Positions 18,401 through 26,171 of a stretch of 64,000 bases of DNA are shown here, piece by piece. Source of the stretch: Rhizobium favelukesii (GTDB lineage: Bacteria > Pseudomonadota > Alphaproteobacteria > Rhizobiales > Rhizobiaceae); assembly GCF_000577275.2 (NCBI RefSeq), contig NZ_HG916852.1:2049001-2113000 (forward strand), in the 5' to 3' direction. The notes under the pieces are model-generated. The model did no database searches. It was not told the DNA's origin and was given only the letters and a program-made list of their open reading frames with translations. The translations under genes were made by a program, and so were the position numbers. Position 1 is the first letter of the stretch; each line of letters begins with the position of its first letter.

Positions 18401-18514
18401 TCGGCACCGTCATCTTTTTCTCCGCCCTGCCGCTGTTAACCATGGCGGCCGGGCGGTTTCGTTCCTAAGTAGGCCTAGCCGCGGGGCAAGGTGTCCTTGT
18501 GGCCGGAGGATCCG

Positions 18515-18997
18515 ATGCTACTGGAATACTTCCAGATGATAGACCGCATCGAGGCGGTCGACCTTCAGAAAGGGACGCTCAAGGCGCGCTCCGTCGTGCC
18601 GGCGAAAAGCCCGGTCTTCGAAGGTCATTTTCCCGGTATGCCCCTGGTTCCCGGCGTGCTGCTGATTGAAACGATGGCGCAGGCATCCGGCATGCTCGTG
18701 CTGGCGGCCACTAATTTTGCGGCCATGCCGTTCCTGATGTCCGTCGACGGCGCCAAGATGCGTACCTTCGTTGAACCGGAGGCGGTACTGGATATCGAGG
18801 CATTTCTGGAGCATGACGGCTCGGGATTTGCGGTAACCAAGGCGAAGATCACAAGCGGCGGCAAGAAGGTTTGCGACGCGCAGCTGAAGCTGCGGACCAT
18901 GCCTTTCAGCGAAGTTCCGCTCGGGGATATCGTCAAGAAACGTGCCGGTGAAGTTGGCCTGATGGATGCGATCGCTGCGCAGGGAGTGAATGGATGA
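18515..18997 (+). CDS. FabZ-like 3-hydroxyacyl-ACP dehydratase of the VLCFA cluster
   Basis: The 160-residue hotdog-fold protein has the FabA/FabZ active-site region FEGHFPGMPLVPGVLLIETM with the catalytic His in GHFPG, followed by MAQASGMLVLAA. The usual Glu of FabZ falls in LLIETMAQ. It would dehydrate 3-hydroxyacyl-AcpXL intermediates during elongation to C28. ATG at 18515 follows GGAGGA closely; an earlier in-frame GTG at 18491 lacks such a site. The stop overlaps the next gene start by 4 nt. Confidence 0.9.
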   Translation: MLLEYFQMIDRIEAVDLQKGTLKARSVVPAKSPVFEGHFPGMPLVPGVLLIETMAQASGMLVLAATNFAAMPFLMSVDGAKMRTFVEPEAVLDIEAFLEHDGSGFAVTKAKITSGGKKVCDAQLKLRTMPFSEVPLGDIVKKRAGEVGLMDAIAAQGVNG

Positions 18998-20190
18998 GCA
19001 AGGCTCATAATGATGTCGTGATCACGGGCGTCGGCATTGTAACGTGCCAGGGCGTCGGCAAGGAGCCGCATGTTGCGTTGCTCAACGCCGAGAGCCCACC
19101 TCAAACGATCGTCGAGCTTGAGAAGTTCAAGCCGTATCCGGTCCACCCGCTGCCGGAGATCGATTGGTCGCAGCAGATTGCCAAGCGCGGCGATCAGCGG
19201 CAGATGGAAAACTGGCAGCGCATCGGTGTCTTTGCAGCCGGGCTCGCCCTCGATGACGCTGGCTTCAAGGATGATGCGGAAGCCTGCGGCAGCATGGATA
19301 TGATCGTCGCGGCTGGCGGCGGCGAGCGCGACATCAACGTCGATACGTTGATCGTTGACGAGGGCCTGAAGCGCAACGACCGCGAGGTTCTTCTGAACGA
19401 GAAGCTGACGACGGAGCTGCGTCCGACGCTCTTTCTGGCGCAGCTGTCCAATCTGCTCGCCGGCAACATTTCCATCGTCCATAAGGTAACGGGGTCTTCG
19501 CGGACCTTCATGGGCGAAGAATCTGCCGGCATTTCGGCAGTCGAAACGGCCTTCTATCGTATCAAGTCGGGTGAATCGACGCACGCCCTGGTTGGCGGAG
19601 CTTTCTCGGCGGAGCGTCTGGACATGGTGCTCTTGTTCGAAGCCATCAACTCCCACAGCCGCAACGAATGGCAGCCGCTCTGGTCGCGCGACCAGGGCGG
19701 TGTGATTTCCGGCTCGCTCGGCGCATTCCTCGTTCTGGAATCGCGCGCCCATGCTGAGGCACGCGGCGCGCATATCTACGCGTCGATGTCCTCCATCGAA
19801 GGCGATCGTGGCAATCGCAATCCCGGCAATCTTGAGAAGCGCCTCGAGCGATTGCTGGAAGCCGCGGTCGACGTTCCGCCGGAAAGCACGGCGATCTTCT
19901 CCGGCTCGACAGGCATTCCGGATCTGGCGGGGCGCGAAAAGGCCGTTCTCGAACGTCATCTGCCAGGCGCGGCTATCCGCGGTTTCGGCGGCGTTACCGG
20001 CCATGGACTTGAGGCGCACTTCACGCTCGGTCTGGCGCTGGCGGCATTGGCCATCGACAGCAAGGCGAAGGTCCCGGTCTTCGACCCGACCCACGAAAAG
20101 CCGATGGGCGCCGCGACCAAGGCAGCCATCGTTACGACAGTCGGTCATCAGCGCGGCGAAGGCGTCGCGGTTCTTTCGGCGGAAGCGTGA
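18994..20190 (+). CDS. Ketosynthase-like protein without nucleophilic Cys (FabF2XL), chain-length-factor-like
   Basis: The 398-residue protein has the thiolase/ketosynthase fold: VVITGVGIVTCQGVG at the N-terminus, a paired second half and FGGVTGHGLEAHFTLGLA near residue 330 with one conserved His. At the place where KAS II enzymes carry TACASG it reads TGSSRTFMGEESAGISAV (residues about 166-183), with no Cys. The NAHGT motif is also absent. It cannot act as a normal condensing enzyme. It is encoded directly before and coupled to an intact ketosynthase (20202-21488), as in KS/chain-length-factor pairs of type II polyketide systems. A heterodimer that sets the C28 length is an inference. Confidence 0.85.
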   Translation: MSKAHNDVVITGVGIVTCQGVGKEPHVALLNAESPPQTIVELEKFKPYPVHPLPEIDWSQQIAKRGDQRQMENWQRIGVFAAGLALDDAGFKDDAEACGSMDMIVAAGGGERDINVDTLIVDEGLKRNDREVLLNEKLTTELRPTLFLAQLSNLLAGNISIVHKVTGSSRTFMGEESAGISAVETAFYRIKSGESTHALVGGAFSAERLDMVLLFEAINSHSRNEWQPLWSRDQGGVISGSLGAFLVLESRAHAEARGAHIYASMSSIEGDRGNRNPGNLEKRLERLLEAAVDVPPESTAIFSGSTGIPDLAGREKAVLERHLPGAAIRGFGGVTGHGLEAHFTLGLALAALAIDSKAKVPVFDPTHEKPMGAATKAAIVTTVGHQRGEGVAVLSAEA

Positions 20191-20201
20191 GGAGTGTGCA
20201 A

Positions 20202-21488
20202 ATGAAAGATTCGGCTTACAAGGATCACCTAGGCCGCCCGATCGTCGCAGTGACGGGTGTCGGTATCATTACCTCGCTGGGGCAGGGCCTGAAGGACAAC
20301 TGGTCGGCACTGACGGCCGGTACCTCAGGCATTCATGCGATCAACCGCTTTCCGACCGAGGGGCTTTCGACCCGCATCGCTGGCACCGTCGATTTTATCG
20401 ACATTCCGGTCGCAAACGCCGTCGAACGCTCCTATGCGTTCGCCCGGGAAACCACGATCGAAGCGCTCGCCGATGCTGGTATCAGCGGTGATTTTGATGG
20501 ACCGCTGTTCCTGGCTGCGCCGCCGATCGAACCGGAATGGAGTGCGCGTTTCGAACTCGCCGACCGTTCGCCGCCGGCCGATCACGCCGGAGACGCCTAT
20601 GACCGGTTCCTGGCTGCCATGCGTCAGCGTCCCGATGCTGCTTTCCATGAGGCATCGCTGTTCGGTGCAATTTCCGAACGCCTTGCTGATCGTTTCGGCA
20701 CGCGCGGCCTGCCGGTGACACTGTCCACGGCCTGTGCGTCTGGCGCGACGGCGATCCAGCTCGGCATTGAGGCGATCCGCCAGGGCCGCACCTCGCGCGC
20801 ACTCGCTGTCGCGACCGACGGCTCGGTAAGTGCAGAGGCACTCATCCGGTTTTCGCTGCTTTCGGCTCTCTCCACGCAAAACGATCCGCCGACCAAGGCC
20901 TCCAAGCCGTTCAGCAAGGATCGCGACGGCTTCGTCATCGCCGAAGGCGCCGCCACCTTGGTGCTGGAATCGCTCGAAGCGGCCGTCGCGCGCGGCGCGA
21001 AGATTCTCGGCATCATGAAGGGCGCCGGCGAAAAGGCCGACTCCTTCCACCGCACCCGTTCCTCTCCGGATGGCGGCCCGGCGATCGCGACGATCCGCGC
21101 AGCGCTGGCCGATGCCGGAATGGGTGAGGGCGAAATCGGCTACATCAATGCGCATGGCACCTCGACGCCTGAAAACGACAAGATGGAATATGCCTCCATG
21201 CTGGCGGTATTCGGTGAGCGGATGGCGTCCATTCCGCTGTCGTCCAACAAGTCGATGATCGGCCACACACTGACGGCCGCAGGTGCGGTGGAAGCGGTGT
21301 TCTCGTTGCAGACGATGCTGACCGGCACGTTGCCGCCGACGATCAACTACACCAACCCCGATCCATCGATCGTTATCGACGTGGTGCCCAACACGAAGCG
21401 GGAGAGCCAGGTCAGCGCCGTACTGTCCAACTCCTTCGGCTTCGGCGGGCAGAACGCCAGCCTTGTCATGGCGCTCGAACCGGCTTAA
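20202..21488 (+). CDS. Beta-ketoacyl-ACP synthase (FabF1XL) of the VLCFA cluster
   Basis: The 428-residue condensing enzyme of the KAS II type has an intact Cys-His-His triad: STACASG with Cys178, INAHGTSTPENDKMEY with His318, and SNKSMIGHTLTAAGAVEA with His355. The N-terminus IVAVTGVGIITSLGQG is standard. It should condense malonyl units onto long acyl-AcpXL chains. ATG at 20202 is chosen because it follows GTGAGGAGTGTG; a GTG at 20187 overlapping the previous stop is an alternative. It pairs with the Cys-less paralogue encoded immediately upstream. Confidence 0.93.
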   Translation: MKDSAYKDHLGRPIVAVTGVGIITSLGQGLKDNWSALTAGTSGIHAINRFPTEGLSTRIAGTVDFIDIPVANAVERSYAFARETTIEALADAGISGDFDGPLFLAAPPIEPEWSARFELADRSPPADHAGDAYDRFLAAMRQRPDAAFHEASLFGAISERLADRFGTRGLPVTLSTACASGATAIQLGIEAIRQGRTSRALAVATDGSVSAEALIRFSLLSALSTQNDPPTKASKPFSKDRDGFVIAEGAATLVLESLEAAVARGAKILGIMKGAGEKADSFHRTRSSPDGGPAIATIRAALADAGMGEGEIGYINAHGTSTPENDKMEYASMLAVFGERMASIPLSSNKSMIGHTLTAAGAVEAVFSLQTMLTGTLPPTINYTNPDPSIVIDVVPNTKRESQVSAVLSNSFGFGGQNASLVMALEPA

Positions 21489-21542
21489 TCGGTTCCCAAC
21501 AAAACATCGAGATAGAACGCCCTCGCGGCGAAGGACTTTGCC

Positions 21543-22571
21543 ATGCGCGCTTTGCAACTGATTGACGATCGCAAGCTTGAGATCACCGACCTGCCGGAAC
21601 CTGAGGCTCCGGGCGCAGGTGAGGTTACACTGCGCGTCAAGGCAGTGGCTCTCAATCACATCGACGTCTGGGGCTGGCGCGGCATGGCGTTTGCGAAGCG
21701 CAAGATGCCGCTCGTTATCGGTGCGGAAGCTGCGGGCGTTGTCGAATCGATCGGACCCGGCGTTGCCAATGTCCTGCCTGGCCAGTTGGTGTCGATCTAT
21801 GGCGCGCGCACATGCGGCCTCTGCCGTCCGTGCCGCGAAGGACGCGACAATCTCTGCGAACATGTTTCCGGCGTTCATGGTTTCCATCTCGATGGTTTCG
21901 CGCAGGAGAAGGTGAACCTGCCGGCACGCCTGCTCGTTCCGGCACCTCCCGGCGTCGACGCCATCGGCGCGGCACTTGCTCCCGTAACCTTTGGAACGGT
22001 CGAGCACATGCTGTTTGACAACGCAAAGCTGGAGCCGGGTGAAACCATCCTGGTGCACGCGGGCGGCTCCGGCATCGGCACGGCGGCGATCCAGCTGGCC
22101 AAAAAGATCGGCTGCACCGTCATCACGACTGTCGGCTCCGACGACAAGATCGCGAAGGCCAAGGCGCTCGGCGCCGATCACGTCATCAACTACCGCACCG
22201 ACCGCTTTGAAGGCCTCGTCCGCAAGCTGACCAAGAAGAAGGGCGTCGACGTCGTTTTCGAGCACGTCGGCAAGGATACGTGGGCCGGTTCGATGCTCTC
22301 GATGAAGCGCGGGGGCCGTCTTGTCACCTGCGGTTCGACCTCCGGCGTTTCCACTGACATGAACCTTATGATGCTCTTCCAGCAACAGCTGAAGCTGCTC
22401 GGCTCCTTTGGTTGCCGCATGGAGAACATGGCGAATGCCATGCAGAAGATGGGGCGCGGACTGGTCCATCCTGTCATCGACACCGAAGTAAGCTTCGCTG
22501 ACATCGACCGCGCACTGGAGCGGATGGAATCGCGTCAGATCTTCGGCAAAATCATCCTCAAGATGGATTGA
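21543..22571 (+). CDS. Zinc-type MDR alcohol dehydrogenase/enoyl reductase of the VLCFA cluster
   Basis: The 342-residue medium-chain dehydrogenase/reductase has PLVIGAEAAGVVESIGPGV near residue 57, the four-Cys structural zinc loop in CGLCRPCREGRDNLCEH, and the nucleotide-binding ILVHAGGSGIGTAAIQLAKK near residue 171. In the rhizobial cluster this gene is usually called adh2XL. The reaction is probably a reduction step in elongation or formation of the hydroxylated chain, but the substrate is unproven. It starts 54 nt after the ketosynthase gene, and lpxXL begins 4 nt after its stop. Confidence 0.88.
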   Translation: MRALQLIDDRKLEITDLPEPEAPGAGEVTLRVKAVALNHIDVWGWRGMAFAKRKMPLVIGAEAAGVVESIGPGVANVLPGQLVSIYGARTCGLCRPCREGRDNLCEHVSGVHGFHLDGFAQEKVNLPARLLVPAPPGVDAIGAALAPVTFGTVEHMLFDNAKLEPGETILVHAGGSGIGTAAIQLAKKIGCTVITTVGSDDKIAKAKALGADHVINYRTDRFEGLVRKLTKKKGVDVVFEHVGKDTWAGSMLSMKRGGRLVTCGSTSGVSTDMNLMMLFQQQLKLLGSFGCRMENMANAMQKMGRGLVHPVIDTEVSFADIDRALERMESRQIFGKIILKMD

Positions 22572-22575
22572 GTTC

Positions 22576-23508
22576 TTGAAGCTCTTCATCACGCGGATCG
22601 TCCTTGCGCTCGACCACTTTCGCCAGTGGTTGATTGCGCAGACCATGTTCGGTTTCCTGAACGTCCTGAAGCTGTTTCCGGCCGACGGTGCGATCAACTT
22701 TGCGGATTGGCTGACGCGCAAGCTCGGGCCACGCATGAAGCGCCATCGCCTGATGCTCGCCAATCTCCGCAATGCCTTTCCTGAGAAGAGCGAGGCGGAG
22801 CTCCAGGAGATTGCGTTGGCGAGTTGGGGGAACATGGGGCGGCTTGCTGCCGAGTATGTATTCCTCGACAGGCTGTTCGACTTCGATCCTGAACGCAATG
22901 AACCGGGCAGGGTGGAAGTCTCGGGCATACCGATCTTCCTCGATCTGCGCGACAATCCGCGTCCGTTTATCGTTTTCACAGGGCATACAGGCAATTTCGA
23001 GCTGCTGCCGGTGGCCGGCGCGGCGTTCGGACTCTATGTGTCCGTCCTCTTCCGTCCGCCGAACAATCCGTATGTCGCGCAGAAGGTTTTTGATTTTCGG
23101 AGCGCGCGAATGGGTAAGCTGGTGCCGTCTCACGCCGGCTCGTCTTTTGCGTTGGCGCGGCAGTTGGAGGCCGGGCAGGGCGTGGGCGTGCTGGTCGATC
23201 AGAAGTTCCGCAAGGGTCTGAACACCAAGTTCTTCGGGCTCGATGTGAAGACCAACCCGCTGCTCGGCAAGCTCGTCCGCCAGTTTAATTGCGAGGTTTA
23301 TCCGGCGCGCTGCATCCGGCTGCCGGGCAACCGCTATCGGCTTGAAATCGAGCCGAAGATTGAGACGCCTCGGGATGAAAACGGTAATCTCGATATGGTC
23401 GCGACGGCGCAACTCCTGAACGATAAGGTGGAAAGCTGGGTGCGGGAATATCCCGAACAGTGGCTCTGGTATCACGATCGTTGGAAGATAAAGCACGACG
23501 TGCTGTAG
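22576..23508 (+). CDS. lpxXL: Lipid A very-long-chain acyltransferase LpxXL
   Basis: The 310-residue LpxL/HtrB-family inner-membrane acyltransferase moves the C28 chain from AcpXL to lipid A. The family motif of His-x4-acid appears as FTGHTGNFELLPVAGAA near residue 137. It is followed by VLFRPPNNPYVAQKVFDFRS and the LVDQKFRKGLNTKFFG stretch. An N-terminal amphipathic/hydrophobic segment would anchor it. The start is TTG at 22576, 4 nt after the dehydrogenase stop, so translation is probably coupled. It closes the acpXL cluster. Confidence 0.92.
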   Translation: MKLFITRIVLALDHFRQWLIAQTMFGFLNVLKLFPADGAINFADWLTRKLGPRMKRHRLMLANLRNAFPEKSEAELQEIALASWGNMGRLAAEYVFLDRLFDFDPERNEPGRVEVSGIPIFLDLRDNPRPFIVFTGHTGNFELLPVAGAAFGLYVSVLFRPPNNPYVAQKVFDFRSARMGKLVPSHAGSSFALARQLEAGQGVGVLVDQKFRKGLNTKFFGLDVKTNPLLGKLVRQFNCEVYPARCIRLPGNRYRLEIEPKIETPRDENGNLDMVATAQLLNDKVESWVREYPEQWLWYHDRWKIKHDVL

Positions 23509-23662
23509 GCCGGCGTCGATCCCTACATCTTATCATTGAAAAACAGGGGCATGCGTTCATTGAATATGAACGTGCGTCATGTTACCGATTACCATCAAGG
23601 CGAGTGGCTAGGCGTCGGCGGTTTCAACTTCCGTAACGCAAGCTCAGCCGATCTCTCGGTCG

Positions 23663-23681
23663 CATTCCCTTAAGGAATGCA
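23663..23681 (+). repeat. Perfect 7-bp inverted repeat just upstream of the PAS protein gene
   Basis: GCATTCC and GGAATGC face each other around CTTAA, ending 5 nt before the GGAGG ribosome-binding site of the PAS protein gene. There is no T-run after it, so it is not a typical terminator for the lpxXL transcript. In mRNA of the PAS gene it would form a hairpin next to the translation start, or in DNA it could be a small operator. Confidence 0.45.
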
Positions 23682-23692
23682 TTGGAGGCGTC

Positions 23693-24415
23693 TTGCTAGG
23701 GCTTTTTCGGGCGTTCTCATTGTGTTGTGCGCAGATCGACGCAGCAATCGCTGCGGGCGACGATGCGCGCGTGAACACGCTCGATTGCTCAATCGAGCCT
23801 CTTGTCGATGCTATCCTTGGATACCCAGCCGCAAATATTCTCGAAGTTCATACGCAGCTCGAGTTCGTCGGCTGCCTGATCGATCAGTATGCTGAGGACA
23901 GCGAATCTGTGCGCGCCTATGTCGCACTGCTTTCCGAACTTATGGAAAAGTATTTTGGCGGAGCGGCACCGCCTTGGCGCATGCCGCCGTCCGTCGAGCG
24001 GCCGCCTGTGGCTGCCCCCCTTGCGTTTACGCCGAACGTCGACAACGGCAACTTCCTGAACGCTGCGATCCTGGAGGCGATACCGGACCGCGTCGCGGTG
24101 CTGACGCGGGATTATCGCTATCTCTATTCCAACACGGTCAACTCGGCATATCTCGGCAGGAAGCCGATCGATATGATCGGCCGTCACCTGATCGAGTTCA
24201 TTGGCGAGAAGCGCTTTTACGAGGGCGCGAAGGCGAAGCTCGACGCTTGTTTTGCCGGGTGCGGGAGCGATTACGCTTACGTGCGCCGCGACAGCGACGC
24301 CGTGAAGACGGTTCGCTGCCGCATGTCGCCACTGCACGATTCCTCGGGTGGCGTGATCGGGGCGCTGATCATTCTCCAGCATGCGGGGGCGACTGCCTCG
24401 ACCGTCGCTGCCTGA
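23693..24415 (+). CDS. PAS-domain protein of unknown signal
   Basis: The 240-residue soluble protein has two parts. Residues 1-100 form a predicted alpha-helical region with no recognised family (AIAAGDDARVNTLDCSIEPL). Residues 115-230 form a PAS fold: FLNAAILEAIPDRVAVLTRD, YLYSNTVNSAYLGRKPIDMI, GRHLIEFIGEKRFYEGAKAK and MSPLHDSSGGVIGALIILQH. No kinase, cyclase or DNA-binding module follows, so it may sense a ligand and act through a partner. Start TTG at 23693 has a strong GGAGGCG just upstream. It stands alone, with the VOC gene convergent 1 nt after its stop. Confidence 0.75.
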   Translation: MLGLFRAFSLCCAQIDAAIAAGDDARVNTLDCSIEPLVDAILGYPAANILEVHTQLEFVGCLIDQYAEDSESVRAYVALLSELMEKYFGGAAPPWRMPPSVERPPVAAPLAFTPNVDNGNFLNAAILEAIPDRVAVLTRDYRYLYSNTVNSAYLGRKPIDMIGRHLIEFIGEKRFYEGAKAKLDACFAGCGSDYAYVRRDSDAVKTVRCRMSPLHDSSGGVIGALIILQHAGATASTVAA

Positions 24416-24769
24416 TCAACTCTTCGTCCACACGGCAAGCTCATACCCATTCGGGTCGCTGAAGTGAAACCGGCGACCGCCGGGAAAACCGGTGATCGGG
24501 CGAACTATTTTTCCGCCGGCACCTTCCACGCTTGAAAGGGCGGCTTCCAGATCGTGCGCATAAAGGACCACGAGCGGTCCGCCTGGCCTCGGAGTGCCCA
24601 GCGTCGTAAAGCCACCTTTTAGTCGTCCGTCATCGAATTCGCAGTACTCGGGGCCGTAGTCGGTAAAAGACCAGCCGAAAGCCCTGCCGTAGAATGCCTT
24701 GGAGGCTTCTATATTGCCGACGTTGAATTCGACATAGTCGATGCGTCGGTCGTCCGTTGCTGCCGTCAT
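24416..24769 (-). CDS. VOC-superfamily (glyoxalase/bleomycin-resistance fold) protein
   Basis: The 117-residue protein opens RIDYVEFNVGNIEASKAFYG and ends RRFHFSDPNGYELAVWTKS, the paired beta-alpha-beta-beta-beta pattern of VOC proteins. The metal-site residues appear as the opening Glu region and the final Glu in NGYELAVW. Substrate unknown. It lies 9 nt after the SRPBCC gene on the same strand and forms a small group with an AraC regulator (24416-26035), a common arrangement for stress or detoxification genes. Confidence 0.82.
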   Translation of the reverse strand: MTAATDDRRIDYVEFNVGNIEASKAFYGRAFGWSFTDYGPEYCEFDDGRLKGGFTTLGTPRPGGPLVVLYAHDLEAALSSVEGAGGKIVRPITGFPGGRRFHFSDPNGYELAVWTKS

Positions 24770-24778
24770 GATTGTCTC

Positions 24779-25177
24779 CTATCCTTCCATCAATGCCTTC
24801 AATGCCGCGAGATCTTTCGCGATATGGGCGGCATCGGCCTCGAACTGCTCATCCGTCATGCCCGGGATACGCAACAGCGTGAACATGACCTCGCAGCCGT
24901 CGCCGTTCGGCACGATCCGGAGTGCGTTGTAGACGCGCAATCCGCTCTCGATCGTCACCGTATGGTCGATGACGCCGAACTCGTTGTGCGGGACGAAACT
25001 GACCTTCACCGTGCCGAGCGCGCCTGTGGCAATCCAGTCATCGCCGTTGCGCTCCAGCCCTGAGGCCAATCCTGACGCCCAGAGCGGCATATTCTGCGGG
25101 GCGGCGGCAAACGCATATACGTCACGCCAATTCCTGTCGATGGAACGGTGAATGATCCTGGCGGGCATCGTAGACAT
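24779..25177 (-). CDS. SRPBCC-family protein
   Basis: The 132-residue protein begins MSTMPARIIHRSIDRNWRDV and fits the START/SRPBCC helix-grip pattern: YAFAAAPQNMPLWASGLASG, TVKVSFVPHNEFGVIDHTV, and a closing helix FEADAAHIAKDLAALKALM. Members bind hydrophobic ligands or act as polyketide cyclase-like proteins; the ligand here is unknown. ATG at 25177 is preferred to the longer in-frame start at 25246, because the domain begins there. It lies between the AraC regulator and VOC genes on the same strand. Confidence 0.78.
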   Translation of the reverse strand: MSTMPARIIHRSIDRNWRDVYAFAAAPQNMPLWASGLASGLERNGDDWIATGALGTVKVSFVPHNEFGVIDHTVTIESGLRVYNALRIVPNGDGCEVMFTLLRIPGMTDEQFEADAAHIAKDLAALKALMEG

Positions 25178-25246
25178 TGCGCTTTCCTGTATTGCTCTAA
25201 ATGGAGATAGCAGAACAGACCGTTTCGTATTGAAGAAAACGGACAT

Positions 25247-26035
25247 TCAGCCGGCTATCTGTTGCTGAAGCTGCATAGGTGTCAGCGTGGAGATTTCCCG
25301 TGCGTCGCGGGTCATATGAGCCTGATCGGCATAGCCGGCCGCTACGGCCAACTCCGCGAGCGGAAGGACCTTGCTGCTCCGGCAGAGGCCGAGCATGCCC
25401 TGAAACCGGCGAATTCGGGCGAGGGTCTTCGGCCCGTAGCCGAAATGAGTGTGGCAACGTCGGCGAAGCTGGCGCGCGCCGATGGAGAGTTCGTCGAGCA
25501 TCACATCGGCCACGTTCTCGGACTTCGAAATATCGCTCGCCCGCGCAAATACTGAGCCCATGTCGCTTGCCGGTGGCTCGCGTTTGGCGGCTTTCTGCTC
25601 GAGCGCCGCCTTCAACTGCAGCAGCCGTTCATGCGGTTCGGCACAGCCGCTCAGCAATTCATTCAATCTCAGCGCCGGAGCGCCCCAGAAATCCTCCAGA
25701 GGAATTGACTGGCCGACGATGTCGCAGAGCGGCACATTGAGCCACTCGGCCGCTGCGCCCGGGGCGAAGCGCGCGCCCACTATTCTCTCGCTACCGGCAA
25801 GGAACGGGAAAGCACTGCTGCGGTCCGGCCCGGCGACCACAAGCCTGCCTCCCATCCAGACGATGTCGCAATAGCCGTCCGGCACGATCGCGATCCTCTG
25901 ATTGGCTCCGTCATGGATATCATGTGACCAAAGGCAGCAAAAATGAGCCCCAAGCACAGGCGAGGGCGCATACTCCCTGTATCGGCCAGCGCGTGTGGCC
26001 AAAACGGCATCGTCTTGTGGTGCTGCGCTACTCAT
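25247..26035 (-). CDS. AraC-family transcriptional regulator
   Basis: The 262-residue regulator has an N-terminal sensor-like domain (REYAPSPVLGAHFCCLWSHD, RIAIVPDGYCDIVWMGGRLV) and a C-terminal AraC double helix-turn-helix: LSIGARQLRRRCHTHFGYGP, TLARIRRFQGMLGLC, and VAAGYADQAHMTRDAREI. ATG at 26035 (MSSAAPQDD) follows AGGAAGAGAACC; a longer in-frame start at 26149 runs into the gnd promoter region and is less likely. It probably controls the SRPBCC and VOC genes downstream on the same strand, and may be autoregulated. Confidence 0.87.
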   Translation of the reverse strand: MSSAAPQDDAVLATRAGRYREYAPSPVLGAHFCCLWSHDIHDGANQRIAIVPDGYCDIVWMGGRLVVAGPDRSSAFPFLAGSERIVGARFAPGAAAEWLNVPLCDIVGQSIPLEDFWGAPALRLNELLSGCAEPHERLLQLKAALEQKAAKREPPASDMGSVFARASDISKSENVADVMLDELSIGARQLRRRCHTHFGYGPKTLARIRRFQGMLGLCRSSKVLPLAELAVAAGYADQAHMTRDAREISTLTPMQLQQQIAG

Positions 26036-26171
26036 CGGTTCTCTTCCTGTGAGAATATGGCTTAGTTTGCAATGCCGGCAATACGAGGCCGAACCGAAGC
26101 CGAATCGAACTTGCCGTTTGAGCCAGAGAGTGCCACAACACCGGTCCAAAATGACTCATCGGAGGTGTATC

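Noticed and set aside
18625..20148. 507-codon open frame on the minus strand inside the FabZ-like and ketosynthase-like genes
   Set aside because: Antisense shadow of two coding genes; no recognisable protein.
20325..22994. 889-codon open frame on the minus strand across the ketosynthase and dehydrogenase genes
   Set aside because: It runs opposite to four genes with clear family motifs; its own translation is Arg/His/Asp-rich, matches no family and reflects the GC codon bias of the real genes.
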